Of a DNA stretch of 64,000 bases, positions 22,861 through 34,700 are shown piece after piece; positions within the stretch are counted from its first letter, which is position 1; every line of letters starts with the position of its first letter. The stretch covers positions 818,986-882,985 of the forward strand of contig BDSI01000042.1 of the NCBI GenBank assembly GCA_003117195.1, given 5' to 3'. Origin of the DNA: Eudorina sp. 2006-703-Eu-15. Taxonomy: Eukaryota > Chlorophyta > Chlorophyceae > Chlamydomonadales > Volvocaceae. Position numbers and translations under genes: made by a program. The notes beneath the pieces are model-generated. The model made no database searches. It was not told the origin of the DNA and saw only the letters and a list, made by a program, of their open reading frames with translations.

Positions 22861-25800
22861 TCACAGCTCCGGGTCCCTGCCAGGCCCTAGCCACCACCGC
22901 ATGTGGCTGTGCTTGGGCCGCGCCGCCGGGCAGCCCTCCAGCGCCTGCTGCAGCCGCGGACAGCCCTCCGCGGACACGTGGCGCAGCTCCCGCAGGCCCC
23001 GCAGCGCCGCCCCGGCCGCACCCGACACCCCCACGCAGCCGTCCAGACCCAGGTGCCGCAGCGACGGACAGCGCGCCGCCACCGCCTGCACACCTGCGCA
23101 CGGCCACGGGAACGTGTACCAACAAGCCCGGGGGGCAGGGCGGCCCCAGGCCCCCGAAGCCCGAACCCATAAAATCACGATGAGGACGACTTGTGGTTGT
23201 GGTTAGCAAGCAGCTGACCGCGTGACCACTGACCCGGGTTTGAAACGGCGCACCCAAGGCAGCAATTGTGCAGGAACAGCTCGCACTACCGTATTATCCT
23301 ATCGCGGGTACGGCGATCCGGATATACGGCACAGTGCTGAAACAAAGCAGCGGGGCCAACACGTAGGAAGCCCGCCCGGTGTGGAAATCCTGTAGCCCCC
23401 GCCCCCGCCCCCGCCCCCGCCGCCTCTCCCCCCTTCCGCCGCCGCCCCCCTCTCCACCCACCGCCATCCCGCACCGCCCCGCAGTGGTTCAGCGCCAGGT
23501 GCCTCAGCGCCGGGGCGCCGCCCTGCAGCAGCGCCGATAGCCCCCGGTCCGTTAGCCTGGAGGGGTTGGAGGGTGAGGGTGGGGGTGACGGTGGGAAATG
23601 GTGGGGAGGGGCACACACACATGGGGTGGGACATGGACACAGGCGTTTCTCGCGGCTCCCCCTTCTTTTTATGTTGGGTGTGCCCGGGTTCGTTCTCTGG
23701 GTTTAACTCTTTTTTCAATTTATCCCCGTTCTTGTCAGTACTGACAGCGAAATCAGGGAACCCGGCCCTCCACCCACTTGTCCAGGAAGGAGAGGTCCAG
23801 TCGCTGCATGCGGCGCATCAGTGGGGCCAGTGCGCCCACCCCCACATCGCCCACGTGCTCCCCGCAGCCGCCCAGCTGCAGCCGCAGCAGCCGCCCCGCG
23901 CAGCGCCCCAGCAGCGCCAGCCCCCAGTCGGTCACCCCGGAGCAGCCCGACAGGTCCAGCTCCACCAGGCTGCGCAGGCTGCGGAAGCCGTACAGGAAGT
24001 TGCACAGGGTGACACCCTGAGGGCGCGGGGGAATGGAAGCGGAGGGGCGATTGCGGCGATTGCAGCTGGAGCATGACCCCCTATCAATGTGTATCATGGG
24101 CAGGCCCATAAGAGTGGTCGTTGGTGATTGGCTCAGAACCCACCCTAGACCTCAGCGGGGCCCCAGCGCCCCCTCATACATCCTCCTAAACCCCCCGCCG
24201 GCCCACCTTGGGCAGCTCCGCACCCGCCAGCCGCAGCTGCGTCAGCCCCGCCGCCCCGCACAGCGCCCGCAGCCCCTCCGCCGACCAGCCGCAGTGCGCC
24301 AGGGACAGCGACTCCAGCCCCGGCGCCCCGCGCAGCAGCGCCGCAATGGCCCCCCGGACAGGGCCGCGGGCCCTGCGTCCCCGTCTCCGCGGCTCCTGGG
24401 TGGTCGGGGTTGGGGTTGTTGGGGTTGGGGTTGGCCGCATGCGCAGGTGGCAGCCCCAGCTGCTGAGGTCCTACGACCGGGGGCTGCTGCTGCTGCTGCT
24501 GTTGTGGCGGCGGTGCAGGTGGCGGCGGCGGCGGTGCTGCCGCCGCCGGGGCTGTGGCCGCACTGACGGGCGGCAGGTCGAGTGACAGGTGCCGCAGCTG
24601 GCGCAGAGGCTGTAGCAGGAGCAGATCCCTGAGGGGCGGAGAGACCGTGGGGGCCAGGTGCCGCAGGGGTAACGAGGCAGTATGGGGAGACGCGCACGTA
24701 CGCGAGTGGAGTGGTGTGATGTGAACATGCGATGTGATGTGATGTGATGTGATGTGCGGTCGGCGAGGCGTTCTTTTCTGGCTGTGCGGTGCAGGCACTG
24801 CCGTCGTGCACAGCGCGCAGCAGGCCAGACACGGCGGGAGGGTACCGAGGGCCGCCCCGCCTGGTGAGGAGGTGGAGAGGTGAGAGGCCGCTGAGACATC
24901 CATGTCGAGACGCGGCGCGTAAGCCTGGACGCCGTTTCATACGAGCGGCAAACGTGCCCTACGGCGGAGCACAGCGCGTCGACTGGGCTACATGGCCAGG
25001 ATGAAGTCGCCGTACTGCCGTACCCGTCCTGCAGGCGGCTGTGTCCCTTGATGCGGAGCGAGGTGAGGTGCGGCGACCCCACCGAGATGGCGGGCAGGAG
25101 GGTCGACAGCTCCAGCAGGGACGACACCGCTGCGGCAGCTCCCGGGGGTTCGGCTCCAGGGGCGGTGCACCGGGCTGCCCGGGAGCACCCGCCGGTGCGC
25201 CACCCGCCACCTGCCGCCCCGCCGAATGCGGCAGCTGTTGCAGCTCCAGATCCAGATCGAGCAGCTGCGCGGAGCACCGCCGGGAGAGAGAGGACAGAGG
25301 AGGCGCGCATTTTGAACGGTGGACACAGGACAGGGTGCACGCCCCTGTAACAAGCGCATCGCCGCTGTGGCCACTGTGGCGTACCGGCTCTCGCGCCAAA
25401 TAAAACGACCGCAGCACGACACAGCATAGCACAGCACAGCCGGGCGTGACACCAAACGGGTCACACGCCCCAGGGCGGGTCAGTGTCACCGCGTTTCCCA
25501 TTCGAGAGGGGCATTCGCGCGCAGGCCGCACGGGTCCAGCCCCAGCGCAACCACTTCTTATGACCCGTCGCGGGCAAGCGAAAGCGCGACTTCTCAGCTG
25601 CGAAGGAAGGCCGCAACGCCGCAGGGTACCCATGACCCCTTCCCGCCGTAATCAACTACTCCGGGCGGTGACCCACGTTGCGGATGACCGGCAGCTCGGC
25701 CCTCAGCAGGTTCCGAAGCGCCCCCTCAGACAGCGGCACCGCCAGCCTGAGGACGGCCAGGCTGGGGGCACTGGCCCCTAGCCCCTCCAGACTCAGGTGG

Positions 25801-26710
25801 TGGTGCTGCTGCTCCATGTGGTGGTGCGGGTGCGGGTGCTGGTGGAAGTGATGATGGTGTTGGGGGTTTTGATGGTGCTGGTGCTGGTGCTGGTGTTGGT
25901 GTTGATGCTGGTGATGGTGGTGCTGGGGTGCTGGCCCCACCCCATGTGCGGCCCTGCCCCCCGGGCCCCGAGGGCGCTGCGGGGCCACCGGACGGCGGCC
26001 CTCAGCTCCAGGGAGGCCAGCCGGGGCAGGCGGGCCAGCGCCCGGGTCAGGCTGCCCGCAGCGGCCTCCGAGAAACGGCAGTGGAGGAGCTTCAGCTGCA
26101 CCAGCTGCTGGCAGGCCTGGGGAAGGAGGGGATGGGGCGGAGGAGGTGTATAGGACATTGGTAGACAGATTGTAGGGCGCAGGAGGGGAGGAAGGGGGCG
26201 GAAGCAGCCGTCGCCGCCGCCGCAGCAGCAACAGTGGTAATCCCAGACCCGGGGGTGAGTGGGGGACACTTCGTAGGTACCAGCAGCGTGGATAGCGACC
26301 GGTGTCGGGTCGCAGGCGCACCGGCGGGGGATGGCGGGGTGGGGTGACGGGTGGAGGCTCACCTGCAGCCCCTCCCAGGACGTCACCTCGCAGGACCGCA
26401 GGCAGAGCGCCGTCAGCTGCACAAGACCCGGGGACCGCAGCAGCCGCAGAGCCCCACTGCCAACAGGGCCCCGCCGGGCCGCTTGCTGCGCAGCCGCAGG
26501 CTGGCCGCGCGGCCCAGCGCGCCCGGCAGCTCGGGCAGCTCGTCCAGCTGCAGCCCGTCTTTCTGTGGGTGCTGTACTGCAGTGACTTTGACCTCGGCCA
26601 GCCGCGTGAAGGTGCTGCCCAGCCTGGCGAGGCAGTCGGCGGTGGGGTCACGGAGGTGCAGGCGCTCGAGGCAGCGGTCCACATCCCGGCGCCACGACCG
26701 GCAGGTCCCG
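22861..26710 (-). CDS. F-box/AMN1-type leucine-rich repeat protein, copy II (frame breaks in several exons)
   Basis: Same exon order as copy I: 26710-26363, 26116-25677, 25264-25024, 24628-24207, 24016-23778, 23556-23462, 23093-22861. Exon 24016-23778 is intact here and reads LVELDLSGCSGVTDWGLALL and on through GGCGEHVGDVGVGAL, showing what copy I has lost. By contrast exon 26710-26363 lacks one C, exon 25264-25024 lacks one G/C in a run, and exon 24628-24207 lacks two bases, all intact in copy I. Every difference falls in a C/G run. Read together the two copies imply one open LRR gene of about 600 residues. Individually both look broken. Role as for copy I. Confidence 0.55.
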
Positions 26711-27743
26711 CTGTTGGGAGGTTCGGTACGGAGGAAGGGAGGCGGGCGGAGCGAGTTACGGTGGGCTGTTGATTCCACTTAGGATACCACTTGGCAGTTG
26801 ATGCTATATGAAGATTTGTGTGAAGGGGCGAAGAGTTGTGTGAAGGGGCATTTCTAAAAAGGTTGCACCGGAGTCCGGGCTCTCGTACGCCGTCAGCAAG
26901 GGTTTACGACCGGAAGCCGCAGCACTCCCATTTTCGAATCCGTAGAGCTCCGCTGCGATGTGAAGTCTTGCTGGTTGTCATGTACAAAGAACATGTTATG
27001 ATTCGACCTCGTTCTATCGCACGCCGTGGACGGTACAGGTACCGCAGTCGATAGCCGACACCGAGTAATCCTCACCGAGTATGACCGATTTCCCTCCAGT
27101 TCAGCTGCATCAGTATGGCGCCCCACGCTTCATCATCAATGCTGTCCCAGCATAAAGCCTCGGACGGAGCCATCGGTTCGCTTCGCTTCACCAAACACTT
27201 CACACCAGTAAATTTCCGAAGCTAGCAGCAAGATTCATCATCATGATGGGCGAGTCTCCGTGGTGAAAGGCTATCATGACCTGTGCGACGTCCGTCACCC
27301 GCCGAAAGCCAATTTCTACCCATTGAGCACAAAAATATATTATTTGAACACCGTCCATATTGCATAAATCTGATTCATTCTGAAGGATCTTCGACGATCG
27401 GACACTAACCTGTCGCATACTTCTACAAGGGCTTATGAGTTACATGTCTTGGGAAATTTCTGTGCCCAATTCAAAATTTCTTCCTTGCAAAATGAGGGCA
27501 CCCTTGTCATTGTTCGTGCAAAATGCTAGCAATCGAAACAGGCGGGTGTACTCCGTTACGATACTCCATTGCCATCCTCATTGCGTGCCGGTAGAACTAA
27601 AGGACAGTCCCTGCTCTGAAAGCAACCTGAACAGTACGGCGCGGCGCTGGGAGAGACAGCCCAGCTCTCACAGCGACGAAGGGACGTTTTAAAGCAGTAG
27701 TTGTACAGAAATTATTCCGCAAGATCAAATTGCAGGCAGTGTG
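26711..27743. other. AT-richer spacer, unit II
   Basis: Copy of 17854-18886. No supportable exon is seen. Confidence 0.5.
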
Positions 27744-27748
27744 TTACA
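27744..27748 (-). terminator. TGTAA polyadenylation word, oxygenase-UBL II
   Basis: Same site as 18887 in unit I, about 236 bases past the stop at 27984. Confidence 0.4.
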
Positions 27749-27983
27749 TTTACGTTTATACCTATGGTGTATGGAAACTTAGCTCTGTTATTGTTATGAT
27801 TGCCGTTGATCGTCACTACTGCCCTCCAAAAATGGTGCTGCTTCGATGGAGGTCGCACCGCCATCGCTCCCTGGCACTTCTACGCCCGCATTTCCCGCAC
27901 TCCGGCCTAACCCGCCTGCAAACGAACACCCACGACATACACCGCGCGCTCCGACGTCGCTTCCAAGCGCATCCAAGTTGCCA

Positions 27984-29555
27984 TCAGTCCCCACGCAGCA
28001 GAAGATACGCCTCGACGGTAGGCGCGTCAGCCTCCACGGCCGTCTGCGGGATGTTGTACGTGCGTAGCAGAGCACGATTCTTCATCAAATGCGTCTCGCC
28101 GAAGCTTAGGTGCAGTAGTGCATGCATTGCAATGCCTTCCTTCTCTGCGTAGGCACGCTTGAGATCCTCGACCGTTGCGTCCAGATTCACCTGCAGGAGG
28201 TGCCAGGACAAAAAGGACGAGTCGCACATGTTGAGCGTGCCATCCATCAAGCTGGCCGGTGCAACTGCTAACCTTTTCACCAGTGATGGATGCTGTGTCA
28301 CATACTAAGACGTTTTCGTCTGTCAGTACGTAGTTAGCAGCACTGCTTCTCACACCCTCGCGCACGCACGTACGTACGTCCTCACCTTGACGATGCTGCT
28401 GCTCCTGCCGAAACGCCGTCCGATGACACGGATCGTGTAAGACATCTCATCCGCAATGCGGACCGCGACGTCCAGGACTGGGTCGAGAACACCGCTGCTG
28501 GACTCGTTCACGCTGCGCATTCTGGCCCGCCAGTTCTGCAGCACGCTGCCGAAGTCGGGGATCTGCTCGCCCGGGAATTCCTGGCGATCCGACCGCCGCA
28601 TCGAGGGCGCTGCGGGATTCGGCCGTAAGTGGAACGCCACGCTGATGCGGCGGCCGCCTGCAACCGTGGGCGCACACACGCGGTGCTCCGCGGCCTCGAG
28701 CGTACTGCCGCTGCCGCCCAGGTACCCTACCAGCGCCCGGCCCGGCAGGACGACAACATGGTCCTTGGGAAGGGCGACCCACGTGACACCGCGTCTGATC
28801 TCCAGCCTGCCGCCCGCATCCGCGATGTGCGACGCGACGAGGGTTACGAGGCCCAAGTCAATGTGCGCTTGTGACGCAACGGCCGCGTACGGCACAGCGG
28901 CTGTTTGAGCCACCAAGGGGGCTGGGATAGATGCAGGCGCCGAGGACGGAACCGCGCCGTAGACGTTGATGCGCATCACGCTGCCGCCGCTGACGGCCGA
29001 GTCGTGTGGTGAAGGCGCCAGGAGACGCTCCTCCTTGCGGTGGAAACGCTCCCCTGTGTGCGCACTGCACACCGCGCCAGTGATGAACACCGCGGAGGCA
29101 TGGAGTGCGTCTGCCAGCCGCACCGTCAGCGGGTCGATACGCTCCACGTTCTCCCTGGCGGCGGCCGCTTCTTGTACCTCGGGCGTTGACAGCAACCGCG
29201 CGCGCGCCTGGGGAGATTTGACGACGCGTGCGAAGTGCTCGTCGCACGCGGGTGCGGGCATGGTCACCGCCACCTTGCCGTCAGACTCCTGCTCTGGCCG
29301 CAGGTGCAACTGCATGGCGTCGATCCGGGCCGTCTCCTGGCGCACCCATTCATCTTGCTCAGGCGGGAGCTGCACCAGCGCGTACCCGTGACGGGCAAAG
29401 TCCGCCAAGATTGCCGTGCCAAGAGCCTTGAAATGCTCATAATACGGCTCAGATGTGATGTTTAATGGCGTCGTGCGCGCGTACTCATACTCGTTGAGAG
29501 CTCGCTGTGTGTCCAGGTCCAAAAGCAAATGCGGCACTGGCCGCACAGCAGCCAT
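27984..29555 (-). CDS. 2-oxoglutarate/Fe(II) dioxygenase fused to a ubiquitin-like domain, copy II
   Basis: Exons 29555-28386 and 28190-27984 give a 458-residue product identical to copy I, with the same H231-x-D233, H291 and R303-x-S305 residues, the same phase-0 splice inside the ubiquitin-like domain and the same LLLRGD end. Unlike the adjacent LRR gene, neither oxygenase copy shows a frame break. The identity means a very recent duplication, gene conversion or an assembly duplicate. Its 5' flank is continuous with unit II and differs from unit I by one C in a run near 29695. Confidence 0.8.
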
Positions 29556-30483
29556 ACCGATATGCTTAAAATGGATGTACTATTTTTTAATGATCGGCAG
29601 GTAAAGCGCTCTGTTGGGCAGGTGGCACCTGAAAATGCTTGTTGAGTATCAGACGCAAACTGCGTGTTGAAAGTATGAGGGATGTATGACAAGGGGGACG
29701 GCTGTAACGATCAGCGAAAATCGTGCTGAGTGAAGTGGAGACCAACACCTTGGCGAGGACAACTGTCAGGAATGCCGTACATAGCGAAAGAAGTCTACGT
29801 TTACCCAACCCTATGAATGCCATGGCGAGAAACGGGTACGGGGGCGCCGATGCCATGGAGACCCGCCGCCTGGCAGTCATCACAGCAAGCCAGAAGCCGC
29901 GGGCCCTCCCTTCTGAACCGACCTCGCTGCGGCAAATAAATGCACCATCGGCCCCTCTTACCGTAACCCGACACAACCCGTGCGGTGAAGCCTTCGGCCC
30001 CTCATCGGCCAAGCAGCTCCACCCAGCGCCCCCATTTCTATACCTCTGGGTTCATCCATCTCCTCTCCCAGGAGCCCAGGGCCCAGGGCCGAAACTTAAA
30101 GCCGATCAGGCGTCCAACCCCCCGGTGGAGATTTCGTGCGCTGCCATGCTACTCTGCGTACCGTACTCACCGCCCTGCTTGAAGCGCGCCGGTGCTCTCT
30201 TGGCCGCTGGACTCCCTTCGCCCCACCCAGCCCTGCACGTGACACTTCCTTCCAGGCCGCGCTGGCTTCCATCACGCCGCGCAGGCGGGTAACGGCTTCC
30301 GGCTGCTAACACGCCTGAGAGATGATGACTCGCGTTAGGGCCCGCAGGGCTGTAACCCACTTCAAAACTTGCCCCAACCTGCCCAAATGACCTGCAGCTG
30401 CCCACATTTGCCTCCCCAACCTGTTCTATCCACCTACCACAGCAGGATTCCTACAGCAGGATGGGTGCGCAGTCCTTGGTAGG

Positions 30484-31737
30484 GGTTGATGAGATGAGCC
30501 CATTGGACCACCCGGTTACGGTTACAATTCCGACAGCAGCCCGACCCCTGGCGGTAACCCACCAGTTACTGACCCCATTCAAGGTCCTCCCCGTTTACTG
30601 GTTGGTTACTGGGGAGCGCCGGTAAACCCCCGGTCATGTGCATGTAACCGGCGGGGCCCCCGGCTGGGCAGGGGGGGGGGGGCAGTAACTGCACCAGAGT
30701 TATCGGGCTGCCCCCGGTTGGCCGTCCTCGTTTACTGCCACCTGATGCATGTGCGCAAGGCATACATGATACGACGTATGGCGGGAGCGATTGCACCCGG
30801 GTGGAGTCGAATCTCGAATCTCGAAGCCAATACAGCGACAGCGATTAAAGTTACCCCGTCCTGCAGGCCAACCGCCAGCACCACGGCTGTCGTCCTAACG
30901 CAGTCAACGAGTCCTAACCGGTCGACGCCGCCACAGTATGTCCACGGAAGCTCCTGTTGTCATAGGACTTAGAGGGCTAACCCGCGCCATCCCGAGGTGC
31001 AGAGCGGCGCAACCCTGACGTTGACTGTCGGCGCGATTCGAACTGCGTGTGACCCTTCGTTGTCGCGGAAGGAATCCTCAGTTGTGCTTTCTGCTGAGTT
31101 GCCATTGGTGTCCTCTGGGCTAATCCCGAATCGGTCAACATTCTCGGCGTCGTCGCGTGAACTAAGGGGCCCGGGGATTTACGTCCGCTGAATTATTTGC
31201 GATTACGTTTTAAGCCAATGGCATGCGAGTCGCATGAAGAAGAAGTCTGGTCGGGAAGGCTCGCTGGCTCCATCTGGCTCATCGGGCAGAAATTACCCTT
31301 AAGCCATGAAACTGATTGCAACAAAAACAGCAGGTTAGCCCTAGGAGGCTGGCTTGGAGGATGCAAAGCTGCCGTGGCTAGGCCTGGATGTGCCCGTGGT
31401 CTGTCCATGTGCCCCCTCATGTGGACTTCAGTGTCTCGGACTTGCGGACCAGGGCGGACGACCGAGTGACTTGAACGGCATTAATAAATAATATATCACA
31501 GATGCATGTAGTTTTGGTTGAATGATGAACAACTACAGTAAGGCTCCACTGTGCGCTGTCGTTTTTGAAACAGTTGGGGAATTGTACTGCATGGTCCGAC
31601 GCGGTATCATAAGTGGTTGACTACGCCAGCAGCAACTGTAGTTATTGGCGTTTAGGCTTCTTTTGTCATGAAGTCCTGCAGCAATCCGTATGCAACTTGC
31701 CGCTGCTGAACACGTGAGCAGTGATACTATATTGAAA
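30484..31737. other. Intergenic between the array and the kinase gene
   Basis: Unique DNA. The first 300 bases contain many GTTACTGG/GGTAACC-like words and a G run near 30671. The rest shows no exon chain. It contains the promoter side of the plus-strand kinase and of the minus-strand array genes. Confidence 0.5.
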
Positions 31738-34700
31738 ATGAACGGCGCACAGCCTTCACCTTCAGTACCATCTGCTACAAGCACGGCTGTACATATACCT
31801 ACGCCCACTTCTCGAAAAAACATACTGCCGCCACTGGCGGAAGTGAAGGCATCGGAGAGCGAGCCGGCGAGCCCATCGTTATCGGAACACGAACCTGTAG
31901 CGCTTCAGTGCGCAATCGAGGCGGATCCGCTGAAACTCTCTTCTTCAAAAGAAAGGTCAGGATGTTTGCCAAGGAATGCTGCGTATCGTATGAGAGTGTC
32001 CAAAATTGGAACCGAATGTGTTCGTTGGTTCGACCGTGGCTAGCGTCGTATACATAAAGCGCCTTAGGGCACCAGGTCCTGCCAGTAGGTCTGCAAGTTG
32101 TCATCTCCTCGGCCCCAGATTACGTCACCGCTGGGGAACTCCTTTGTGGGCCCTCCCTCTCTCATCCTGTTTCATCGCTGCCCCCGTGCCAGCAGCCAAA
32201 CACACCACGCGCTTCGTCCTTGTACCACCCCCACCCCACTCCAAACCACGCATCATTATTATTAAGGATGTTGCAGCGGACCCCGCGGGTCATCGGTAGA
32301 GAGGGTATCAAAAACCCACATCGCTAGAGAGGGCGAAGGCCGGTCGGCCGTCCTGGCTCAGTCGGTACCGCTGCACACACAGGGCTCAGAGTCCACCGCC
32401 CGCGATCATGCGCCGGACCTCGCCCCTCGCAAGACCCTTCCTAGCCCCTCACCCAACCCCCCACGCGCCCTTCCGCTCCCCTCTTGACGGCCCTAGCAGC
32501 GCCAGCAGTCTGAAGAACTTCCGTGGCATCGGCCAGGCGGTCGTACTCGGCCTCAAAGTCACCAACGGCTTCTCCACCCTCCGCGACCGGGGCGGCGTCA
32601 CCGTGCTTCCGGGGGATCTCCGTACGGTCCGAAAGTTGGGCGAGGGGGCCTTCGCAGTGGTGGAGGAGGCCGTGTACACCCCCACCGCCACCGCCACACC
32701 GATACCCGCGCTAACGCCCCCGAGCCCCGGCCCCCCGCGGGCCCCGGCGGGGCCCCCCGCTGCTGTGGTGGCCGATCGGCGGGTGGCCGTCAAGCGCCTG
32801 AAGCCCCACGTGGTGGACCGCGAAGGGGACCTGCAGGCCTTCGTGAGCGAGGTGGCGCTGCTGCGGAAGCTGGCCAACAAGTGAGCGAGGAGGAGGAGCA
32901 GCCCCGGGGCAACCCGCGGGACCCTTGACCCGACACATACGTACTCTCTCTCTCTCCCCCTCTCTCTTTCTCTCCCCCTCTCTCTCTCTCTCTCTCTGGA
33001 GCTGTGTCTCGCGGCTCAGTTACATATGCACACTCTGTCGCACACATACACACAAACAGGCAACCCTGTTGTCTGCGACGTCCGTGTCCCTCCTCGGGGC
33101 TGAAGATCGTATGGATCCAGTACCGTGTGCACTGGACCCCAACCAGGTGCCGCCCCCCCGCGGACGGCCCCCTACACCTCCCTCCCCTCCCCCTGCTTCC
33201 CCCTGCCCACCGCGCAGGCGCATCGTGGAGTTCATCGGGGTGGGCAGCACGGACACCAGCAGCGAGGAGGCGAGGCGGCGGACCCTGTTCCTGGTGCAGG
33301 AGTTCATGGACGGGGGCAGCCTGAAGCGGGTGCTCAGCCGCCAGATGATCGACGTGACAAGGCAGCAGTACACGTACGCCGACGGCTTCAGATGGGCCCT
33401 GCAGATCGCGGAAGGTGGGCATTACTGCGCAGCCCACAACCGGGTCCTCGCTCGGGCAGCAGTTCAGCGCAGCCTGTATTACCGTAAGCTCCACCCACGC
33501 GTTGTAACCCCTCCCTCCCACTCCTCTCCCCCCTCCCCCCCTCCCACTCCTCCCACCCTCCCTTCTCTCCCGGCCCTCCCGCCAGGCCTGGAGTACCTCC
33601 ACTCCGCTCGCCCCCTGGTGATCCACCGGGACCTCAAGCTGGAGAACATCCTGCTCAAGGGGACGGACCCGCACACCGCAGACGCCAAGATCTCCGACTT
33701 CGGTGAGGGACCCAGGGGGGGTGGGGGAACCTCAAGGGGAGGTGACACATGAATTCTACGCTGGTCCTTGGGAGGAGGAGGAGGAGGAGGAGGAGGAGGA
33801 GGAGGAAGAGGAGGAGGAGGAGGAGGAAATGGAGCCCCCCCTGCCCGGCCCGGCCGTCACGCCGCCATCGGGGGCCTAGGGCGCTCCCGCGCCTCTCCCT
33901 TACCAGTCGTTTATCTCACCGCCGACCCGCCGACCCGCGGGTCCGCCGCAGGTCTGGTGGCACTGATCCGCCCTCGCGAGCGGTCAATGACTGAGCACTC
34001 CATGGCCCGGTCAGCGGCGGGGACGCAGGAGAGGAGCGGGTTCAGCAGGTTCCTGAGCATGAAGAGGAGGTAGGGACGGGGAGGGGAGGGGACGGGAAGG
34101 GAAGGGTGGGCTGAGGGGGAGCGAGCTGCAGGGCTGACCGCAGGGGGCCGAAGGGCAGTGGATGCACTGTGGATGGCGGGGCGTTGGAGGCGGGTCTGAG
34201 CAGTGGGTGGGTGGACTCCTAGACCTGGTACTTGGCTGCAGGCATCCCGTGAGCCGGTCCTCCCTCCCTCCCTTCCACCCTCCGAACTCTCCCCACCTCG
34301 CTGCCCGGCCCCCTTCCCCCCGGCCACCGCCCGGTCCAGGGCCCAGACCATCCACGAGGTGTGGGACCACGCCGTCCGCACCACCATCTCGGGCCTGCGG
34401 AAGGGCGTGTCGGTCCCCCCGCAGCAGCTGTCGGGCCGCACCGGGAGCTACATGTACATGTGAGGGCGGGGCGGTGGGGGAGCTGGAGGGAAGGGGGAGG
34501 GGCATACGTGTAATGCTCACTGTCTGTGCAATAGCTCCAATGCCGTATCGTGACCCATCCCGCGGATCTCCCTGCCCTCATCCTCCGCACGCACACATAG
34601 GGCCCCCGAGATGTACCGGCAGGAGCAGTACAATGAGAAGGTTGACGTGTTCAGCTTCGGAGTCATCGTGTTCGAGGTGGGGGGTGGGTTTGCTGGGTTA

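Larger units (their letters stand above)
21651..30483. repeat. Tandem array unit II (8.83 kb)
   Basis: A second full copy of unit I. Homology stops at 30483, after GCAGTCCTTGGTAGG, exactly where the next unit would begin. A 17-base stretch near 30440 is also missing relative to unit I. Confidence 0.9.

Noticed and set aside
24471..25427. A 318-codon minus frame in unit II
   Set aside because: It mixes exon and intron sequence of LRR copy II and owes its length partly to the frame breaks.
32350..32400. TGGCTCAGTCGGTA resembling a tRNA D-arm
   Set aside because: There is no matching acceptor stem, anticodon arm or T-loop, and it is in the first intron of the kinase gene.
33741..34080. Gly/Glu/Arg-rich frames over the GGA run
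   Set aside because: They are translations of an intronic triplet repeat in the kinase gene.
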